This document shows, piece by piece, positions 1-9,282 of a stretch of 64,000 nt of DNA (position 1 is its first letter; the number at the start of each line of letters is the position of its first letter). The stretch spans positions 1 through 64,000 of the forward strand of contig CAMAUZ010000017.1 of the NCBI GenBank assembly GCA_945861535.1. Reading direction: 5' to 3'. The notes beneath the pieces were generated by a model, which did no database searches, had not been told where the DNA came from, and saw only the letters and a program-made list of their open reading frames with translations. The stretch is from Akkermansia muciniphila (GTDB lineage Bacteria; Verrucomicrobiota; Verrucomicrobiia; Limisphaerales; BJHT01). The translations under genes were made by a program, and so were the position numbers.

Positions 1-406
1 CACTCCGCCAGGAGCGATGCGCCTAAAAACGGAGAATTTGGGTGATTTATCCGTCGCCGGAGGAAAAATCCGTCGCGCACCGCCTGCGCACCCCCTCCGC
101 GTCGCGCCCCGTTTCCAAAAACGCGCGTTTTCGGCCAGACACTAATTAAACTGCGGATTAACCCGAATTAACACGGATGGGGAAGCTGCAACTGCGACGG
201 AGCACGACCGGTCCCCGGTCGCAGCGCGTGATTGGCGAGCGGAGCGGCGGAAGGTCGCGACGAGTCTGCGTGGACCGACTCGCTTCTGGCGGGAATGGTC
301 CGCGTTCGGCTACGACCGGGGACCCGTCGCCTTCCGCTTTCATTGCGCCTTCCCCGCGCCATGTCTTCCCGCGATTCGTTCAGTTCAACTCCAGCGCCCC
401 CCCGGC
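1..406. other. left-edge intergenic region, no gene seen
   Basis: No open frame here has convincing protein features. The stretch lies downstream of the helicase, which reads leftwards and stops at 407. It contains a short self-complementary patch around 206-224 (accggtccccggt) and an A/T-richer patch around 140-180 reading 'attaacccgaattaacacgg'. A related string, 'acggattaaccc', recurs near 48420. I see no promoter or RNA gene I would defend. Confidence 0.6.
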
Positions 407-1684
407 CTACCGCTGCCCGAATCGTCCGTTGCCGCCACCCGCCGCCCGACCGCCGCCGCCCGGTCGCTGCGGCCGCTGCGGCCCGCCCTGTCCGTGGGAT
501 CGTTGCTGTTGCCGATCTCCGCGAAAATGCTCCACCGGGGCCGCGCCGGCCGCCGAGTAATTGAATCCCTCCGCGCGCTTGCGCACGAGCCCGCGCCCGA
601 TGAAACGCTCCAGCGACCGCAGCTCGCCTTGATCCTCCGGGGTCACAAAACTGATCGCGTCGCCAATCGCATTCGCCCGTCCGGTCCGCCCGATGCGATG
701 GACGTAATCCTCGCAGTGCATCGGAAAGTCGTAGTTCACCACGTGCGAGATGCCGTCCACGTCGATGCCGCGCGCCGCGATGTCCGTCGCCACCAGCACG
801 CGCACCGCGCCGGATTTGAAATCATTCAGCGCCCGCAACCGCTGGTTCTGCGAGCGGTTCGAATGCAGCGTCCCGGTGCGAATCCCCTGCTGCTCCAACC
901 CGCGCGCGATGCGGTCCGCCCCATGCTTCATGCGCGAGAACACCAGCACCATGTCCATCTTCGGATCGCGCAGGAGATGCAACAACAACGCCGGTTTCAA
1001 ATGCTTCGGCACCTCATAGACCAACTGCGTGACCGTCTCGGCCGGGTTCGCCCGCCGGCCGATCTGCACGATCTTCGGCGTGCGCTGAAACTCATGCGTC
1101 AGCGCCTCGATCTCCTTCGAGAGCGTCGCGGAAAACATCAACGTCTGCCGGGCCTTCGGCACCTGCCGCACGATCTGGCGGATCGACGGCAGGAAGCCCA
1201 TGTCCAGCATCCGGTCCGCCTCGTCGAGCACGAGAAATTGCAACCCGGAGAAATCCCCGTTGCGTCGCCCGAGCAAATCCAGCAGCCGCCCCGGACACGC
1301 GATGACCACATCCGTCCCCGCCCGCAGCGCGCGGATTTGCGGATTCTCCCCGACTCCGCCGAACACCGTCGCGACCGTCAGCGACAGATATTTCGCATAG
1401 GCGCGGATGTTTTCCTCGATCTGCACGACCAGCTCGCGCGTCGGCGCGATCACCAGCACCCGGGTGCCGCGCCGTGCGCCGGGCGGTTGTGCCGCCAGCT
1501 TCGTGAGGATGGGCAGCGTGAACGCCGCCGTTTTGCCCGTGCCCGTCTGCGCGATCCCGATGAGATCGTGCCCGGCGATGATCGGCGGGATGGCGGCGGT
1601 TTGAATCGGCGTCGGCTCGGTGTATCCGGCGTCCTGCACCGCGTGTAAAATTTTGGCATCAAGGCCAAGACTGCGAAATGGCAT
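407..1684 (-). CDS. DEAD-box ATP-dependent RNA helicase (RhlE/CsdA-like)
   Basis: A cytoplasmic RNA helicase of about 425 residues. All core motifs are visible in order: Q motif (GYTEPTPIQ), motif I (AQTGTGKT), Ia (PTREL), Ib as CPGR rather than the usual TPGR, motif II (VLDEADRMLDMGF), III (SAT), V (ATDIAARGIDV) and VI (HRIGRTGRA). The last ~40 residues form a Gly/Arg/Gln-rich basic tail, typical of RhlE-type proteins and likely to bind RNA. The open frame runs 12 codons further upstream, but the ATG at 1684 gives MPFRSLGL directly before the Q-motif helix, so I chose it. RhlE-type enzymes act in ribosome assembly and RNA turnover, often in the cold; the exact substrate cannot be read from sequence. 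It stands alone, followed upstream by a repeat-filled gap. Confidence 0.95.
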   Translation of the reverse strand: MPFRSLGLDAKILHAVQDAGYTEPTPIQTAAIPPIIAGHDLIGIAQTGTGKTAAFTLPILTKLAAQPPGARRGTRVLVIAPTRELVVQIEENIRAYAKYLSLTVATVFGGVGENPQIRALRAGTDVVIACPGRLLDLLGRRNGDFSGLQFLVLDEADRMLDMGFLPSIRQIVRQVPKARQTLMFSATLSKEIEALTHEFQRTPKIVQIGRRANPAETVTQLVYEVPKHLKPALLLHLLRDPKMDMVLVFSRMKHGADRIARGLEQQGIRTGTLHSNRSQNQRLRALNDFKSGAVRVLVATDIAARGIDVDGISHVVNYDFPMHCEDYVHRIGRTGRANAIGDAISFVTPEDQGELRSLERFIGRGLVRKRAEGFNYSAAGAAPVEHFRGDRQQQRSHGQGGPQRPQRPGGGGRAAGGGNGRFGQR

Positions 1685-2237
1685 AGCCGGCCACCCTGAC
1701 AGCGAGAGGCTTGATAGCACGATCTAAAATGGCTGCTGAGTGCGATCCTTGGCGCATCGCAGTTTCTTGCACGCGGCTTGGCGTCCGCGCCAGCCGGGTG
1801 GGGCAGGCATCCTTGCCTGCCAGTTGGCGGGGCATCCCTGCCCCGTGTTCCCGGTTCCGCAGGGGTGCTCGGCCATGGAAACGGGCGGCAGGGATGCCGC
1901 CCGAACTGGCAGGCAAAGATGCCTGCCCCACCGCGCCCGCGCCCCTGCCGCCCCAGGTTGCCTCGAGCACGGCCCCGGTGCCTGCCGAAGGTCGCGAGAA
2001 ACCGAGATGTGCCCAATGCGCCCCGCAACCCCGGGCGCATCTCATTTTATAGCTCATGGTCTGCTTCCCCGTGCCAGTCCAGCGGGTGAAAGCCAATCAC
2101 CCAGCACGTCAGTGCCGGGCTATTTTCGGTCGTCCCTGCGGGACTCCGCCAGCGCGCGCCGCTGGTTGCAAGATACCGAGAAGTAACTCGGCCACTGCTC
2201 CGGGGCCTGGGCGGTGCATTGGATGCACCCGCTCGCC
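1685..2237. other. repeat-bearing intergenic region
   Basis: No coding region. The gap holds the large palindromic element at 1798-1931, then a GC-rich stretch with a small hairpin at 2176-2191 (ccgagaag-taactcgg). The shadow frames over the palindrome are repeat translations, not genes. Confidence 0.6.
1798..1931. repeat. long-armed palindromic element
   Basis: Arms at 1798-1825 and 1904-1931 are complementary at 27 of 28 positions (core ggcaggcat / atgcctgcc). Between them is a second, shorter palindrome (ggcggggcatccctgcc facing ggcagggatgccgcc). The result is a nested cruciform in the promoter side of the helicase. Confidence 0.85.
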
Positions 2238-2294
2238 GTCAACCACCGCTCGCATGGTTGACAACTTCTCGGTGGTGACACAGCTTTGTGACAC
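2238..2294 (+). promoter_or_regulatory. candidate promoter/operator of the toxin-antitoxin pair
   Basis: A perfect 8-bp inverted repeat, gtcaacca (2238-2245) with tggttgac (2255-2262), overlaps a -35-like ttgaca (2258-2263). Two direct repeats gtgacac (2275-2281 and 2288-2294) end exactly at the start codon. A further inverted pair, accgagaagt (about 2175-2184) and acttctcggt (2264-2273), brackets the region. Phd-type antitoxins usually autorepress at such sites. The assignment as operator is inference. Confidence 0.4.
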
Positions 2295-2549
2295 ATGAAA
2301 ACGGCCACGATCAGACTGATCCATCACGACTTCGGCTCCGTGTTGAACTGGGTGGATGAAGGGGAGCAGGTCGCCGTGACCCGGCGCGGCAAGATCGTGG
2401 CGCTCCTCACGGCCCCGCCGATGCCCGCGCGTTCCCGCAACCGGAAGCGCCCTGACTTCGCCGCCCGCCTGAAACTCCGCGATGGTGCCCGCGTGATTCC
2501 CGCCGCGGTCATGGCGGACATCCTCGACTACGACAAAGGCCCGCATTGA
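2295..2549 (+). CDS. Phd/YefM-type antitoxin
   Basis: An 84-residue protein with the short N-terminal fold typical of Phd/YefM antitoxins: a beta strand, the 'HHDFGSVLNWVDEGEQ' helix region, then 'VAVTRRGKIVALL', the usual conserved strand pair of this family. The C-terminal half is charged and would wrap around the partner toxin. The ATG is at 2295, straight after two gtgacac repeats. The stop overlaps the start of the PIN-domain toxin gene, so the two are translationally coupled. The family antitoxin both neutralises its toxin and represses the operon. Recognition rests on motif and context. Confidence 0.85.
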   Translation: MKTATIRLIHHDFGSVLNWVDEGEQVAVTRRGKIVALLTAPPMPARSRNRKRPDFAARLKLRDGARVIPAAVMADILDYDKGPH

Positions 2550-2980
2550 ACACCTACGCTGACACCAGTTTCTTGGTTCGCCTCTACCTGACGCAGTCGG
2601 ATTCCACCAAGGCGATCCGGTTCATGCAGAATTTTTCCGGGGCGCTGCCCTACACGCCGCTGCACCGGCACGAATTGCGCAACGCGCTCCGGTTGGCGGT
2701 TTTCCGTGGTGAGATCGATGCCGCCCGCCGGAGCGCGGCCTTGGAGGATGTCGAGTCCGATCTGGCGGACGGCATCCTCGTGCATGTGCCGATTCCTTGG
2801 ACGAACGCGTTTCGCGAAGCGGAGCGCCTCGGGGCCGCACACACGGAGACGATGGGTGTCCGCGGAGTGGACCTCCTCCATGCGGGCGTGGCGTTGTCAC
2901 TCGGGGGCACGCAATTCCTCACCTTCGATCTTCGGCAGGCCAGCCTCGCGAGGGCGGCGGGCCTGAAAGTAATGCCGTAG
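2546..2980 (+). CDS. PIN-domain toxin (VapC-like ribonuclease)
   Basis: A 144-residue PIN-domain protein, probably a Mg-dependent endoribonuclease toxin. The four expected acidic residues are present: D6 in 'YADTSFLV', E43 in 'HRHELRNAL', D109 in 'RGVDLLHAG' and D128 in 'FLTFDLRQ'. The start is an unusual TTG whose last two bases lie inside the antitoxin stop (ttga at 2546-2549), the classic tight coupling of toxin to antitoxin. VapC enzymes commonly cut tRNA or rRNA; the target here is unknown. Length is normal and nothing is missing, so the toxin looks functional. Confidence 0.88.
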   Translation: MNTYADTSFLVRLYLTQSDSTKAIRFMQNFSGALPYTPLHRHELRNALRLAVFRGEIDAARRSAALEDVESDLADGILVHVPIPWTNAFREAERLGAAHTETMGVRGVDLLHAGVALSLGGTQFLTFDLRQASLARAAGLKVMP

Positions 2981-3072
2981 CGTCTGCAAAACTTTTCACC
3001 GATGGAAACGCCGCAGATGGCGGGTGAGCGGTGGGCTTCATGTAGTCAGAGCGACAGGTAGTCAGAGCGACA

Positions 3073-3234
3073 GGAGCGCGGCCTTCAGGCCGCAGAAACG
3101 TCCACCCGCAGCGACCGTTCCAAACAATCAGAGCGCCCGCCATTACTCACCATTTGGTGAGCCGGAACAGAGGGTCCGGAAATCCGTGCGCCCTCTACAG
3201 GACGCACGTTTCTGCGGCCTGAAGGCCGCGCTCC
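3073..3234. repeat. palindromic element, family F copy 1
   Basis: Arms at 3073-3101 and 3206-3234 are perfectly complementary over 29 nt (core gcggccttcaggccgc, itself a palindrome). The spacer is about 104 nt. A second copy with the same arms is at 62260-62426. The element lies between the PIN toxin and the convergent sialidase, so it may serve as a bidirectional terminator-like structure. Confidence 0.9.
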
Positions 3235-3250
3235 GACTGATAGTCACGGC

Positions 3251-4468
3251 CTATTTCCCACCGGCCATCAGCCACGGGAGGGGGACGCGGACCCAGAAGA
3301 TGCGGATGTTTTTGTCCTCCCAGCGTTCGTAGAGGCAGCCGAGCTGGCCGTCGGGGAGGCGCGTGAGACAGGAGTATTCGGAGGCGCCTTCCTGGATGAG
3401 CCGCGCGGCGGGCCAGGTGCGGCCTTCGTCGTGGCTGACGCGGATGGTGAGGTCGCGGCGCTTGGGGCTGGCGGGATTGGAGAACATCCAGAGCGGCGGG
3501 TCGGTGGGTTTGTCCGTGGGCCACGAGTACACGAAGCCCTGGCAGATGCTTTCATAGAGCTGCGGGTCGGTGGTGACTTTGCCCCAGGTCTTTCCGGCGT
3601 CGGGGCTGACGGCGGTGAGGCGCTGGTTGTATTGGGGGCCGACAGGCACGGCGTTGGTGCCGAAGGGAAGGACGTGCCAGTTCTGGCCGGTTTGATTGCG
3701 GGTGTTGATGTAGAGCGAACCGTCGCGGCGCTCGGCGATCTGGCATTCACCGGTTTCCCCGCCGACATCGCCGCCGAGCTGCCAGGTTTCGCCGCGGTCA
3801 TCGCTGTAGATGACGTGGCTGCTGAAATCGCGGGAGTCCTCGACGTTGTGATACGCGGGGATGGCGAGGCGGCCGCTCTGGAGTTGCAGGCCGATGCCGG
3901 AGCCGAGGCCATACCAGGTCCATTTGGGATTGCAGACCGTCGCGGAAATGTCCCGTGGCGCGGACCAGGTGTGGCCGTTGTCCTTGCTGGACATCACGAA
4001 GACACGGGTGCGCTCCTTGCTCTTGAGATTGACGATGTCCTTCTCGAGATCGTCGCCGCGGCTGCGCGTGAAAAGGAGCCACAGGGTCTTGGTCTGGCGC
4101 TCCACGACGGGTGTCGGGTAGCCAAACGTGTGCGGGCCGTCGTCGGCAATTTTCCTTACCGGCCCCCAGGTCTTGCCCGAGTCCGTGCTGCGCTTCACCA
4201 CGATGTCGATGTCACCCGTGAAACCGCCGCCCGCGACGCGGCCTTCGGCGAAGGCGAGCACGTCGTTGTTTGGCGCGACGATGACGGCGGGAATGCGGTA
4301 GCGCGGGTAGCCTTCCTTGCCGGAGTCGAAGAGCGTGACGCGCGGCGACGGGCCGGGTGCGGGCGGGGGAGAATCGGCGGCCAGGGCAGAGGCGACAAGG
4401 GTGAGGAAGACTGCGCCCGCGAGGGCGAGACGCGACACGGAAGGTATGGCAAGAGCGGGTGAATTCAT
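3251..4468 (-). CDS. secreted exo-alpha-sialidase (GH33-like, BNR/Asp-box)
   Basis: About 405 residues. A signal peptide occupies residues 1-30 (hydrophobic core, cleavage likely after ASALA). The mature protein opens with the sialidase 'YRIP' motif (R58-I59-P60); its Arg is part of the family's substrate-carboxylate triad. Five Asp-boxes follow: STDSGKTW, SKDNGHTW, SDDRGETW, SPDAGKTW and SHDEGRTW, one per propeller blade. It probably releases terminal sialic acid or a related sugar from glycoconjugates outside the cytoplasm. The open frame extends far upstream, but that part is antisense to the neighbouring gene. The ATG at 4468 directly precedes a proper signal peptide, so I started there. 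It is divergent from a sialidase-like gene at 4583. Confidence 0.9.
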   Translation of the reverse strand: MNSPALAIPSVSRLALAGAVFLTLVASALAADSPPPAPGPSPRVTLFDSGKEGYPRYRIPAVIVAPNNDVLAFAEGRVAGGGFTGDIDIVVKRSTDSGKTWGPVRKIADDGPHTFGYPTPVVERQTKTLWLLFTRSRGDDLEKDIVNLKSKERTRVFVMSSKDNGHTWSAPRDISATVCNPKWTWYGLGSGIGLQLQSGRLAIPAYHNVEDSRDFSSHVIYSDDRGETWQLGGDVGGETGECQIAERRDGSLYINTRNQTGQNWHVLPFGTNAVPVGPQYNQRLTAVSPDAGKTWGKVTTDPQLYESICQGFVYSWPTDKPTDPPLWMFSNPASPKRRDLTIRVSHDEGRTWPAARLIQEGASEYSCLTRLPDGQLGCLYERWEDKNIRIFWVRVPLPWLMAGGK

Positions 4469-4493
4469 GGCGCGGAGCGTACGAGGAAGCGGC

Positions 4494-4511
4494 GTTTCAT
4501 GAAACATGTTT
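4494..4511. promoter_or_regulatory. overlapping palindromes between divergent sialidase genes
   Basis: gtttcatgaaac (4494-4505) is a perfect 12-bp palindrome. It overlaps a second perfect one, aaacatgttt (4502-4511). They lie 26 bp upstream of the minus-strand sialidase start and 72 bp upstream of the plus-strand gene. This is a plausible shared operator for a dimeric repressor. No regulator gene is adjacent; the function is inference. Confidence 0.4.
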
Positions 4512-4582
4512 TTCACCGAACGCAGTCCGCTCGCCACCAACTGCGCGGTTGACGGTGCCGCGGTGCGCTTCACTCTTTCGCC

Positions 4583-5896
4583 ATGCACCGAGCCGCGAAA
4601 CCATCTGTTCCTGACCGCGTCGTCATCCATCGCCGACTGGCGGGCAGTTTCCTCCGCGCGCTTTCCCGCCGCGCCCTGCTGCTGCTGTTGCTGGCGAGTT
4701 GGCCCGCTGCGGCATCCGCCGCCGCGGCCATCGCCGTGCCCGCGGTGGACCCCGCACCGTTTCGCATCCAGCTCGACACGATTCAGCGCGGTTACGATGG
4801 CAGGACGTGCTGGGTGCATCCGCGCGCGGGCGCGATTCCGGGCGCGACGCCGACGGTGGTGTTGACGATGCAGAAGTTGCTGCTCACGGGGAGCGATGTG
4901 TTTTTCGCCCTGAACGAAATGCGGTCGGAAAACCTCGGCAAAACCTGGGCGGGTCCGCTCGAACACACCGCCACGCTCGGTCGCCGCAACGAACCCGCCG
5001 GCGTGGTCGTCGCGATCTGCGACTTCACGCCGAAATGGCACGCCAAGAGCGGCAAGCTCCTTGGCATCGGCCAGACCGTGCGGTACCGCAACGACCGCGT
5101 GATCGAGAACCGCGACCGCGAGACGGGGTGGTCGGTGTACGATCCGGCGACGCGCACCTGGACGCCGTGGGCGACCCTTGAGATGCCGGACCAGGAGAAG
5201 TTTCAGAGTGCCGGGGCCGGCTCGGTGCAGCGGGTGGACCTGCCCGATGGCGACATTTTGCTGCCCATTTATTTCCGCAACAAAACGCAAAAGGCCTATC
5301 GCTCGACCGTGCTGCGCTGCGGCTTCGACGGCACCCGCCTGGTCTATCGCGGCCACGGTTCCGAGCTGCTCGTCGAGATCGATCGCGGGCTGTACGAGCC
5401 GTCGCTCACGCGTTTCCAGAACCGCTACTTTCTCACCCTGCGCAACGACCGCGCGGGCTACGTGGCGGCGAGCGATGACGGACAGCATTTCAGCGAGCCG
5501 CGCAAATGGCTGTGGGACGACGGCACCGATCTGGGCAATTACAACACGCAGCAGCACTGGGTCACGCATCGGGACGCGCTCTTTCTCGTGTACACCCGCC
5601 GGGGCGCGAACAACGACCATGTCTTCCGCCATCGCGCGCCGTTGTTCATCGCGCAGGTGGACCCCGTCGCGCTACGGGTCGTGCGCCGCACGGAGCGCGT
5701 GCTCGTGCCCGATCGCGGCGCGCGCCTCGGCAATTTCGGCGTGACCGAGGTCAGCGAAAACGAAACCTGGGTCACGGTCGCCGAATGGATGCAGAAGGCC
5801 GGCCCGGATATCATCATCCGGCCCGACAACAAGTACGGGGCCGATAACAGCGTCTATGCCGCGCGCCTGCTCTGGGCCAAACCGAACCGCGAGTGA
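4583..5896 (+). CDS. secreted sialidase-like beta-propeller protein
   Basis: A 437-residue exported protein. The N-terminal ~48 residues hold a basic stretch and a long Leu/Ala core (RRALLLLLLASWPAAASAA), a signal peptide. The mature part resembles the sialidase/neuraminidase superfamily: an Asp-box-like 'SENLGKTWAG', later 'AASDDGQHFSEP', and alternating strand-rich blocks with conserved Arg/Asp/Glu, such as 'RNEPAG' and 'YEPSLTRF'. The YRIP motif is absent near the N-terminus and only weak Asp-boxes remain, so a change of substrate or loss of true sialidase activity is possible. It leads a plus-strand run (sialidase-like, PSD1, DUF1501) and shares a 114-bp divergent promoter region with the sialidase at 3251-4468. 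Confidence 0.75.
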   Translation: MHRAAKPSVPDRVVIHRRLAGSFLRALSRRALLLLLLASWPAAASAAAAIAVPAVDPAPFRIQLDTIQRGYDGRTCWVHPRAGAIPGATPTVVLTMQKLLLTGSDVFFALNEMRSENLGKTWAGPLEHTATLGRRNEPAGVVVAICDFTPKWHAKSGKLLGIGQTVRYRNDRVIENRDRETGWSVYDPATRTWTPWATLEMPDQEKFQSAGAGSVQRVDLPDGDILLPIYFRNKTQKAYRSTVLRCGFDGTRLVYRGHGSELLVEIDRGLYEPSLTRFQNRYFLTLRNDRAGYVAASDDGQHFSEPRKWLWDDGTDLGNYNTQQHWVTHRDALFLVYTRRGANNDHVFRHRAPLFIAQVDPVALRVVRRTERVLVPDRGARLGNFGVTEVSENETWVTVAEWMQKAGPDIIIRPDNKYGADNSVYAARLLWAKPNRE

Positions 5897-5972
5897 GCGC
5901 CGCAGCGCCCCGCGCCGTCGGCGTCACCTTGAATGAATCTTCCGCAATAGCACTGGGTCACTAATCGCTTCT

Positions 5973-8900
5973 ATGTCGTCAATTTCAGTTCGCTTCGCTC
6001 TCACTTTGGCCTTTGCCGCCGCGGCTGCGGGCCTGCCCGGAGTGGTCAGGCCTGCCGTCGCCGCGCCCGCGCCCGTGGATTTCAACCGCGACATCCGGCC
6101 CGTCATGTCCGACACCTGCTTCAAATGCCACGGGTTCGATGACAAGGCGCGCAAGGGCAAGCTGCGGCTCGACCTGCGCGAGGAGGCGCTGAAGCCAGCC
6201 AAGTCTGGCAAAACGCCCATCGTTCCCGGCCAGCCGGACAAATCGGAAATCATCGCGCGCCTGTTCAGCAAGGACGCCGACGAAGTGATGCCGCCAACGT
6301 CCGCGCACAAGACAATCTCCCCCGCGCAGAAGGAGCTGTTCCGCCGCTGGGTGGCCGAGGGCGCGAAGTATGCGGGGCACTGGGCGTTCGAGCCGGCGGT
6401 CCCGCCAGCCATTCCGAAAATTGCCAATCCCCAGTCGCCGACCGCCAATTCCATTGATGCTTTCCTCGCCGCGCGTCTCGCCGCGGAAAAACTCTCTTTC
6501 CAACCCGAGGCCTCGCGCGAGGTGCTCATCCGCCGCGTCACGCTCGCGCTCACCGGCCTGCCGCCCACCATCGCCGAGGTGGACGCCTTCCTCGCGGACA
6601 AGTCGCCGCGCGCCTACGAGAACGTCGTGGACCGTCTGCTGGCGTCGCCGCATTACGGCGAGCGGCTCGCGGTGCCGTGGCTCGATCTCGCGCGGCATTC
6701 GGACAGCGCGGGTTATCACAACGACTCGATCCGGGAAACGTGGCTATGGCGCGACTGGGTGGTGAAATCGTTCAATAACAACAAGCCTTTCGACCGCTTC
6801 ACCATCGAGCAGCTCGCCGGCGATCTCCTGCCGAACGCAACCGTGGATCAGAAAGTGGCCAGCGGTTTCATGCGGAACGTGATGACCTCCGACGAGGGCG
6901 GGATCATTGATGCCGAGTACCTGAACATCTATCTCGTGGACCGCGTGAGCACGCTGGGCACGACGTGGTTCGGCATGAGCATCGCGTGCGCGCAGTGCCA
7001 CGACCACAAGTACGACCCCGTCACGACGCGCGAGTTTTACAGCCTCTACGCGTTCTTTCACAACGTCCCGGAGAAGGGCAAAGACGGCACACGCACGCTC
7101 AATCCCGAGCCGCGCATGGCCGTGCCGCTGCCGGAACAGGAGAAGGAACTGGCGAGGCTGGTGGAACAAATCGCCGCGGCGGACAAGTCCGTGAAGGAAC
7201 TCGAAGGCAAGCTCGATGCCGCGCAGACCGCGTGGGAAGCGAAGCTCGCCGGCGATCCGCGCGCACGCACGGTGGCCGGGCCGTTCGATTATTTTCCGCT
7301 CAACACCAACGCGCATGGCATCGCGGGCGACGGCCTCGAGATCGAGGCCAAGCTCGTGGGCGAGACGGGTTTTGCCGAGGGCGCGGAGGGCAGTGCGCTG
7401 TTGTTCAATGGCAAGGGGCACGCGGATCTCGGCGCGCGGTACGATTTCGAGAAGACCAACAAATTCAGCGTCGGCCTCTGGGTTCGCATCGGCGCCAAGA
7501 CCACGGGCGCGCCCATCGGCAAGATGGAGAACACGCCGAATTTCCGCGGCTGGGACATCGAGTTCAACGCGGGCAAGGCGAGCGTGCATCTCATTCACAA
7601 ATGGCCCGAGGAAATGATCCATGTGCAGACCGAGAAGGAAGTGGCTGCGGACACGTTCCAGCACCTCGCCTTTTCCTACGACGGCTCGGGCAAGGCGGCG
7701 GGGCTGAAGCTGTTCCTCAACGGCCAGCCCGTCGCGACCAAGGCGCTCAAGGACAAACTCACCGGCACGATCAAGACGACCGCGCCGTTTGCCATCGGGC
7801 GGCGCGGCGGCGGCGGCTCGCCGTTCAGCGGGCGCGTGGATGAACTGCACGTTTTCCCGCGCACGCTCACCGACGCGGAAGTGGGCACGCTCGCGGGCGG
7901 GCCGACGCTGACGCTCGTGGCCATCGAGCCGGCGAAGCGCACCAAGCCGCAGCAGGAGAAATTGCGGAAATTTTTCCGTGAATCGCAGGCGACCGATTAT
8001 CTCGCCGCGAAGCGCGCCGCCGAGGCGGCGCGCGCGGCGAAGGCGGACGTGGAGAAACAAGTGCCGAGCGTGATGGTCATGGCCGAGATGGAGAAGCCAC
8101 GCGACACGTTCATCAAGGTTCGCGGCGCCTACGACAAGAACGGTGACAAGGTCGAACCCGCGTTCCCCGCCTTCCTCCCGAAGCCTGCGACGACCGCGAC
8201 GAACCGCCTCACGCGCCTCGACCTCGCGCAGTGGCTCGCGTCGCCGCAGCACCCGCTGACCGCGCGCGTGGCGGTGAACCGCTTCTGGGCGCAGATGTTC
8301 GGCACCGGCCTCGTGAAGACCGTGAACGACTTCGGCTCGCAGGGCGAGTGGCCGAGCCATCCTGATTTGCTCAACTGGCTGGCCGCCGATTTCGCGCGCG
8401 ACTGGGACGTGAAGCGCACGCTCAAGCAGATGGTGACGAGCCACGCCTTCCGCCAGAGCGCGTCCGTCACGCCCGCACTGCTCGCGCTGGACACCGAGAA
8501 CCGACTGCTCGCCCGCGGCCCGCGCGCTCGGCTCGACGCCGAGTTCGTCCGCGACAACTCGCTCGCCATCGCGGGACTGTTGAATCCGAAGCTCGGCGGC
8601 AAACCGGTCTATCCCTACCAACCGCCCGGCATCTGGGAAATCAACGAGATGGGCGGCGGCGGTTGGAAACAGCAGCGCGACGACAACCAATACCGGCGCG
8701 CGCTGTACATCTATCACCGCCGCAGCACGCCGTATCCGAGCCTGCTCACCTTCGATGCGCCGAACCGCGAGGTCTGCGCCGCCGGTCGCGCCCGCACCAG
8801 CACGCCGCTCCAGTCGCTCGTGCTGATGAACGATCCGGTCTATGTCGAAGCCGCTCGCGCGCTCGCCGCGCGCGTGCTGCGGGAAGGTGGCAAAGAGGAC

Positions 8901-9146
8901 ACGGGAAAACTCAGCTACGCCTGGCGTCTTGCGCTCGCGCGGAATCCCAGCGCCACCGAACGCACCGTGCTCGAGAAAGTCCTGGCCAAGCAGCGCGCGC
9001 TCTTCACCGCCGAGAAAGACTCTGCCGACTCGCTCCTGAAAGTCGGCGACTTCAAAAACCCCGACGGCACCAACGCCATCGAACTCGCCACCTGGACCGC
9101 CGTGGCGAATGTGATTTTGAATTTGAACGAAACGATTTCGCAGTGA
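5973..9146 (+). CDS. PSD1 family protein: PSCyt1 + PSCyt2 (DUF1549) + LamG-like + DUF1553
   Basis: A 1057-residue exported protein of the family first described from planctomycetes. After a signal peptide (about residues 1-31) comes a PSCyt1 cytochrome-c-like segment with a CFKCH haem motif at 49-53. DUF1549 (PSCyt2) follows, with a second haem-type motif '[11 protein letters not shown]' near residue 338. A LamG/concanavalin-like insert (about 440-640; '[10 protein letters not shown]', '[15 protein letters not shown]') suggests carbohydrate binding. DUF1553 (PSD1) closes the protein ('[18 protein letters not shown]', '[16 protein letters not shown]'). The gene lies 76 nt after the sialidase-like gene and 136 nt before a DUF1501 gene, the usual partner. 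Biochemical function of the family is unproven; two haem motifs imply redox chemistry or electron transfer at the cell surface. Confidence 0.93.
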   Translation: MSSISVRFALTLAFAAAAAGLPGVVRPAVAAPAPVDFNRDIRPVMSDTCFKCHGFDDKARKGKLRLDLREEALKPAKSGKTPIVPGQPDKSEIIARLFSKDADEVMPPTSAHKTISPAQKELFRRWVAEGAKYAGHWAFEPAVPPAIPKIANPQSPTANSIDAFLAARLAAEKLSFQPEASREVLIRRVTLALTGLPPTIAEVDAFLADKSPRAYENVVDRLLASPHYGERLAVPWLDLARHSDSAGYHNDSIRETWLWRDWVVKSFNNNKPFDRFTIEQLAGDLLPNATVDQKVASGFMRNVMTSDEGGIIDAEYLNIYLVDRVSTLGTTWFGMSIACAQCHDHKYDPVTTREFYSLYAFFHNVPEKGKDGTRTLNPEPRMAVPLPEQEKELARLVEQIAAADKSVKELEGKLDAAQTAWEAKLAGDPRARTVAGPFDYFPLNTNAHGIAGDGLEIEAKLVGETGFAEGAEGSALLFNGKGHADLGARYDFEKTNKFSVGLWVRIGAKTTGAPIGKMENTPNFRGWDIEFNAGKASVHLIHKWPEEMIHVQTEKEVAADTFQHLAFSYDGSGKAAGLKLFLNGQPVATKALKDKLTGTIKTTAPFAIGRRGGGGSPFSGRVDELHVFPRTLTDAEVGTLAGGPTLTLVAIEPAKRTKPQQEKLRKFFRESQATDYLAAKRAAEAARAAKADVEKQVPSVMVMAEMEKPRDTFIKVRGAYDKNGDKVEPAFPAFLPKPATTATNRLTRLDLAQWLASPQHPLTARVAVNRFWAQMFGTGLVKTVNDFGSQGEWPSHPDLLNWLAADFARDWDVKRTLKQMVTSHAFRQSASVTPALLALDTENRLLARGPRARLDAEFVRDNSLAIAGLLNPKLGGKPVYPYQPPGIWEINEMGGGGWKQQRDDNQYRRALYIYHRRSTPYPSLLTFDAPNREVCAAGRARTSTPLQSLVLMNDPVYVEAARALAARVLREGGKEDTGKLSYAWRLALARNPSATERTVLEKVLAKQRALFTAEKDSADSLLKVGDFKNPDGTNAIELATWTAVANVILNLNETISQ

Positions 9147-9214
9147 CCGAACCACGAGAGAGCTTCATGCGCACAAGCGGCATTCAATCTCACTGGTCAC
9201 GCCCACTTGCTTCA

Positions 9215-9239
9215 CCCTCTCCCCTCAACGGGGAGAGGG
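9215..9239. repeat. short hairpin repeat between PSD1 and DUF1501 genes
   Basis: ccctctcccc (9215-9224) and ggggagaggg (9230-9239) form a perfect 10-bp stem with a 5-nt loop, followed by 'ctggggtgagggg'. This is a well-known style of intergenic repeat in GC-rich bacteria. It could attenuate transcription between PSD1 and DUF1501 but has no T-run. Confidence 0.75.
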
Positions 9240-9282
9240 CTGGGGTGAGGGGTGCTGCCACCGACGACTCCCATTTTTCACT

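Noticed and set aside
494-1648. 384-codon plus-strand frame opposite the helicase
   Set aside because: Arg/His/Gln-rich antisense shadow; the minus strand has every DEAD-box motif.
4469-5632. Upstream extension of the sialidase frame
   Set aside because: The extension is antisense to the 4583-5896 gene and has no protein features; the signal peptide begins at 4468.
6744-9155. 803-codon minus-strand open frame opposite the PSD1 gene
   Set aside because: High GC leaves the opposite strand open; it has no motif, whereas the plus strand has haem motifs and DUF1549/1553 blocks.
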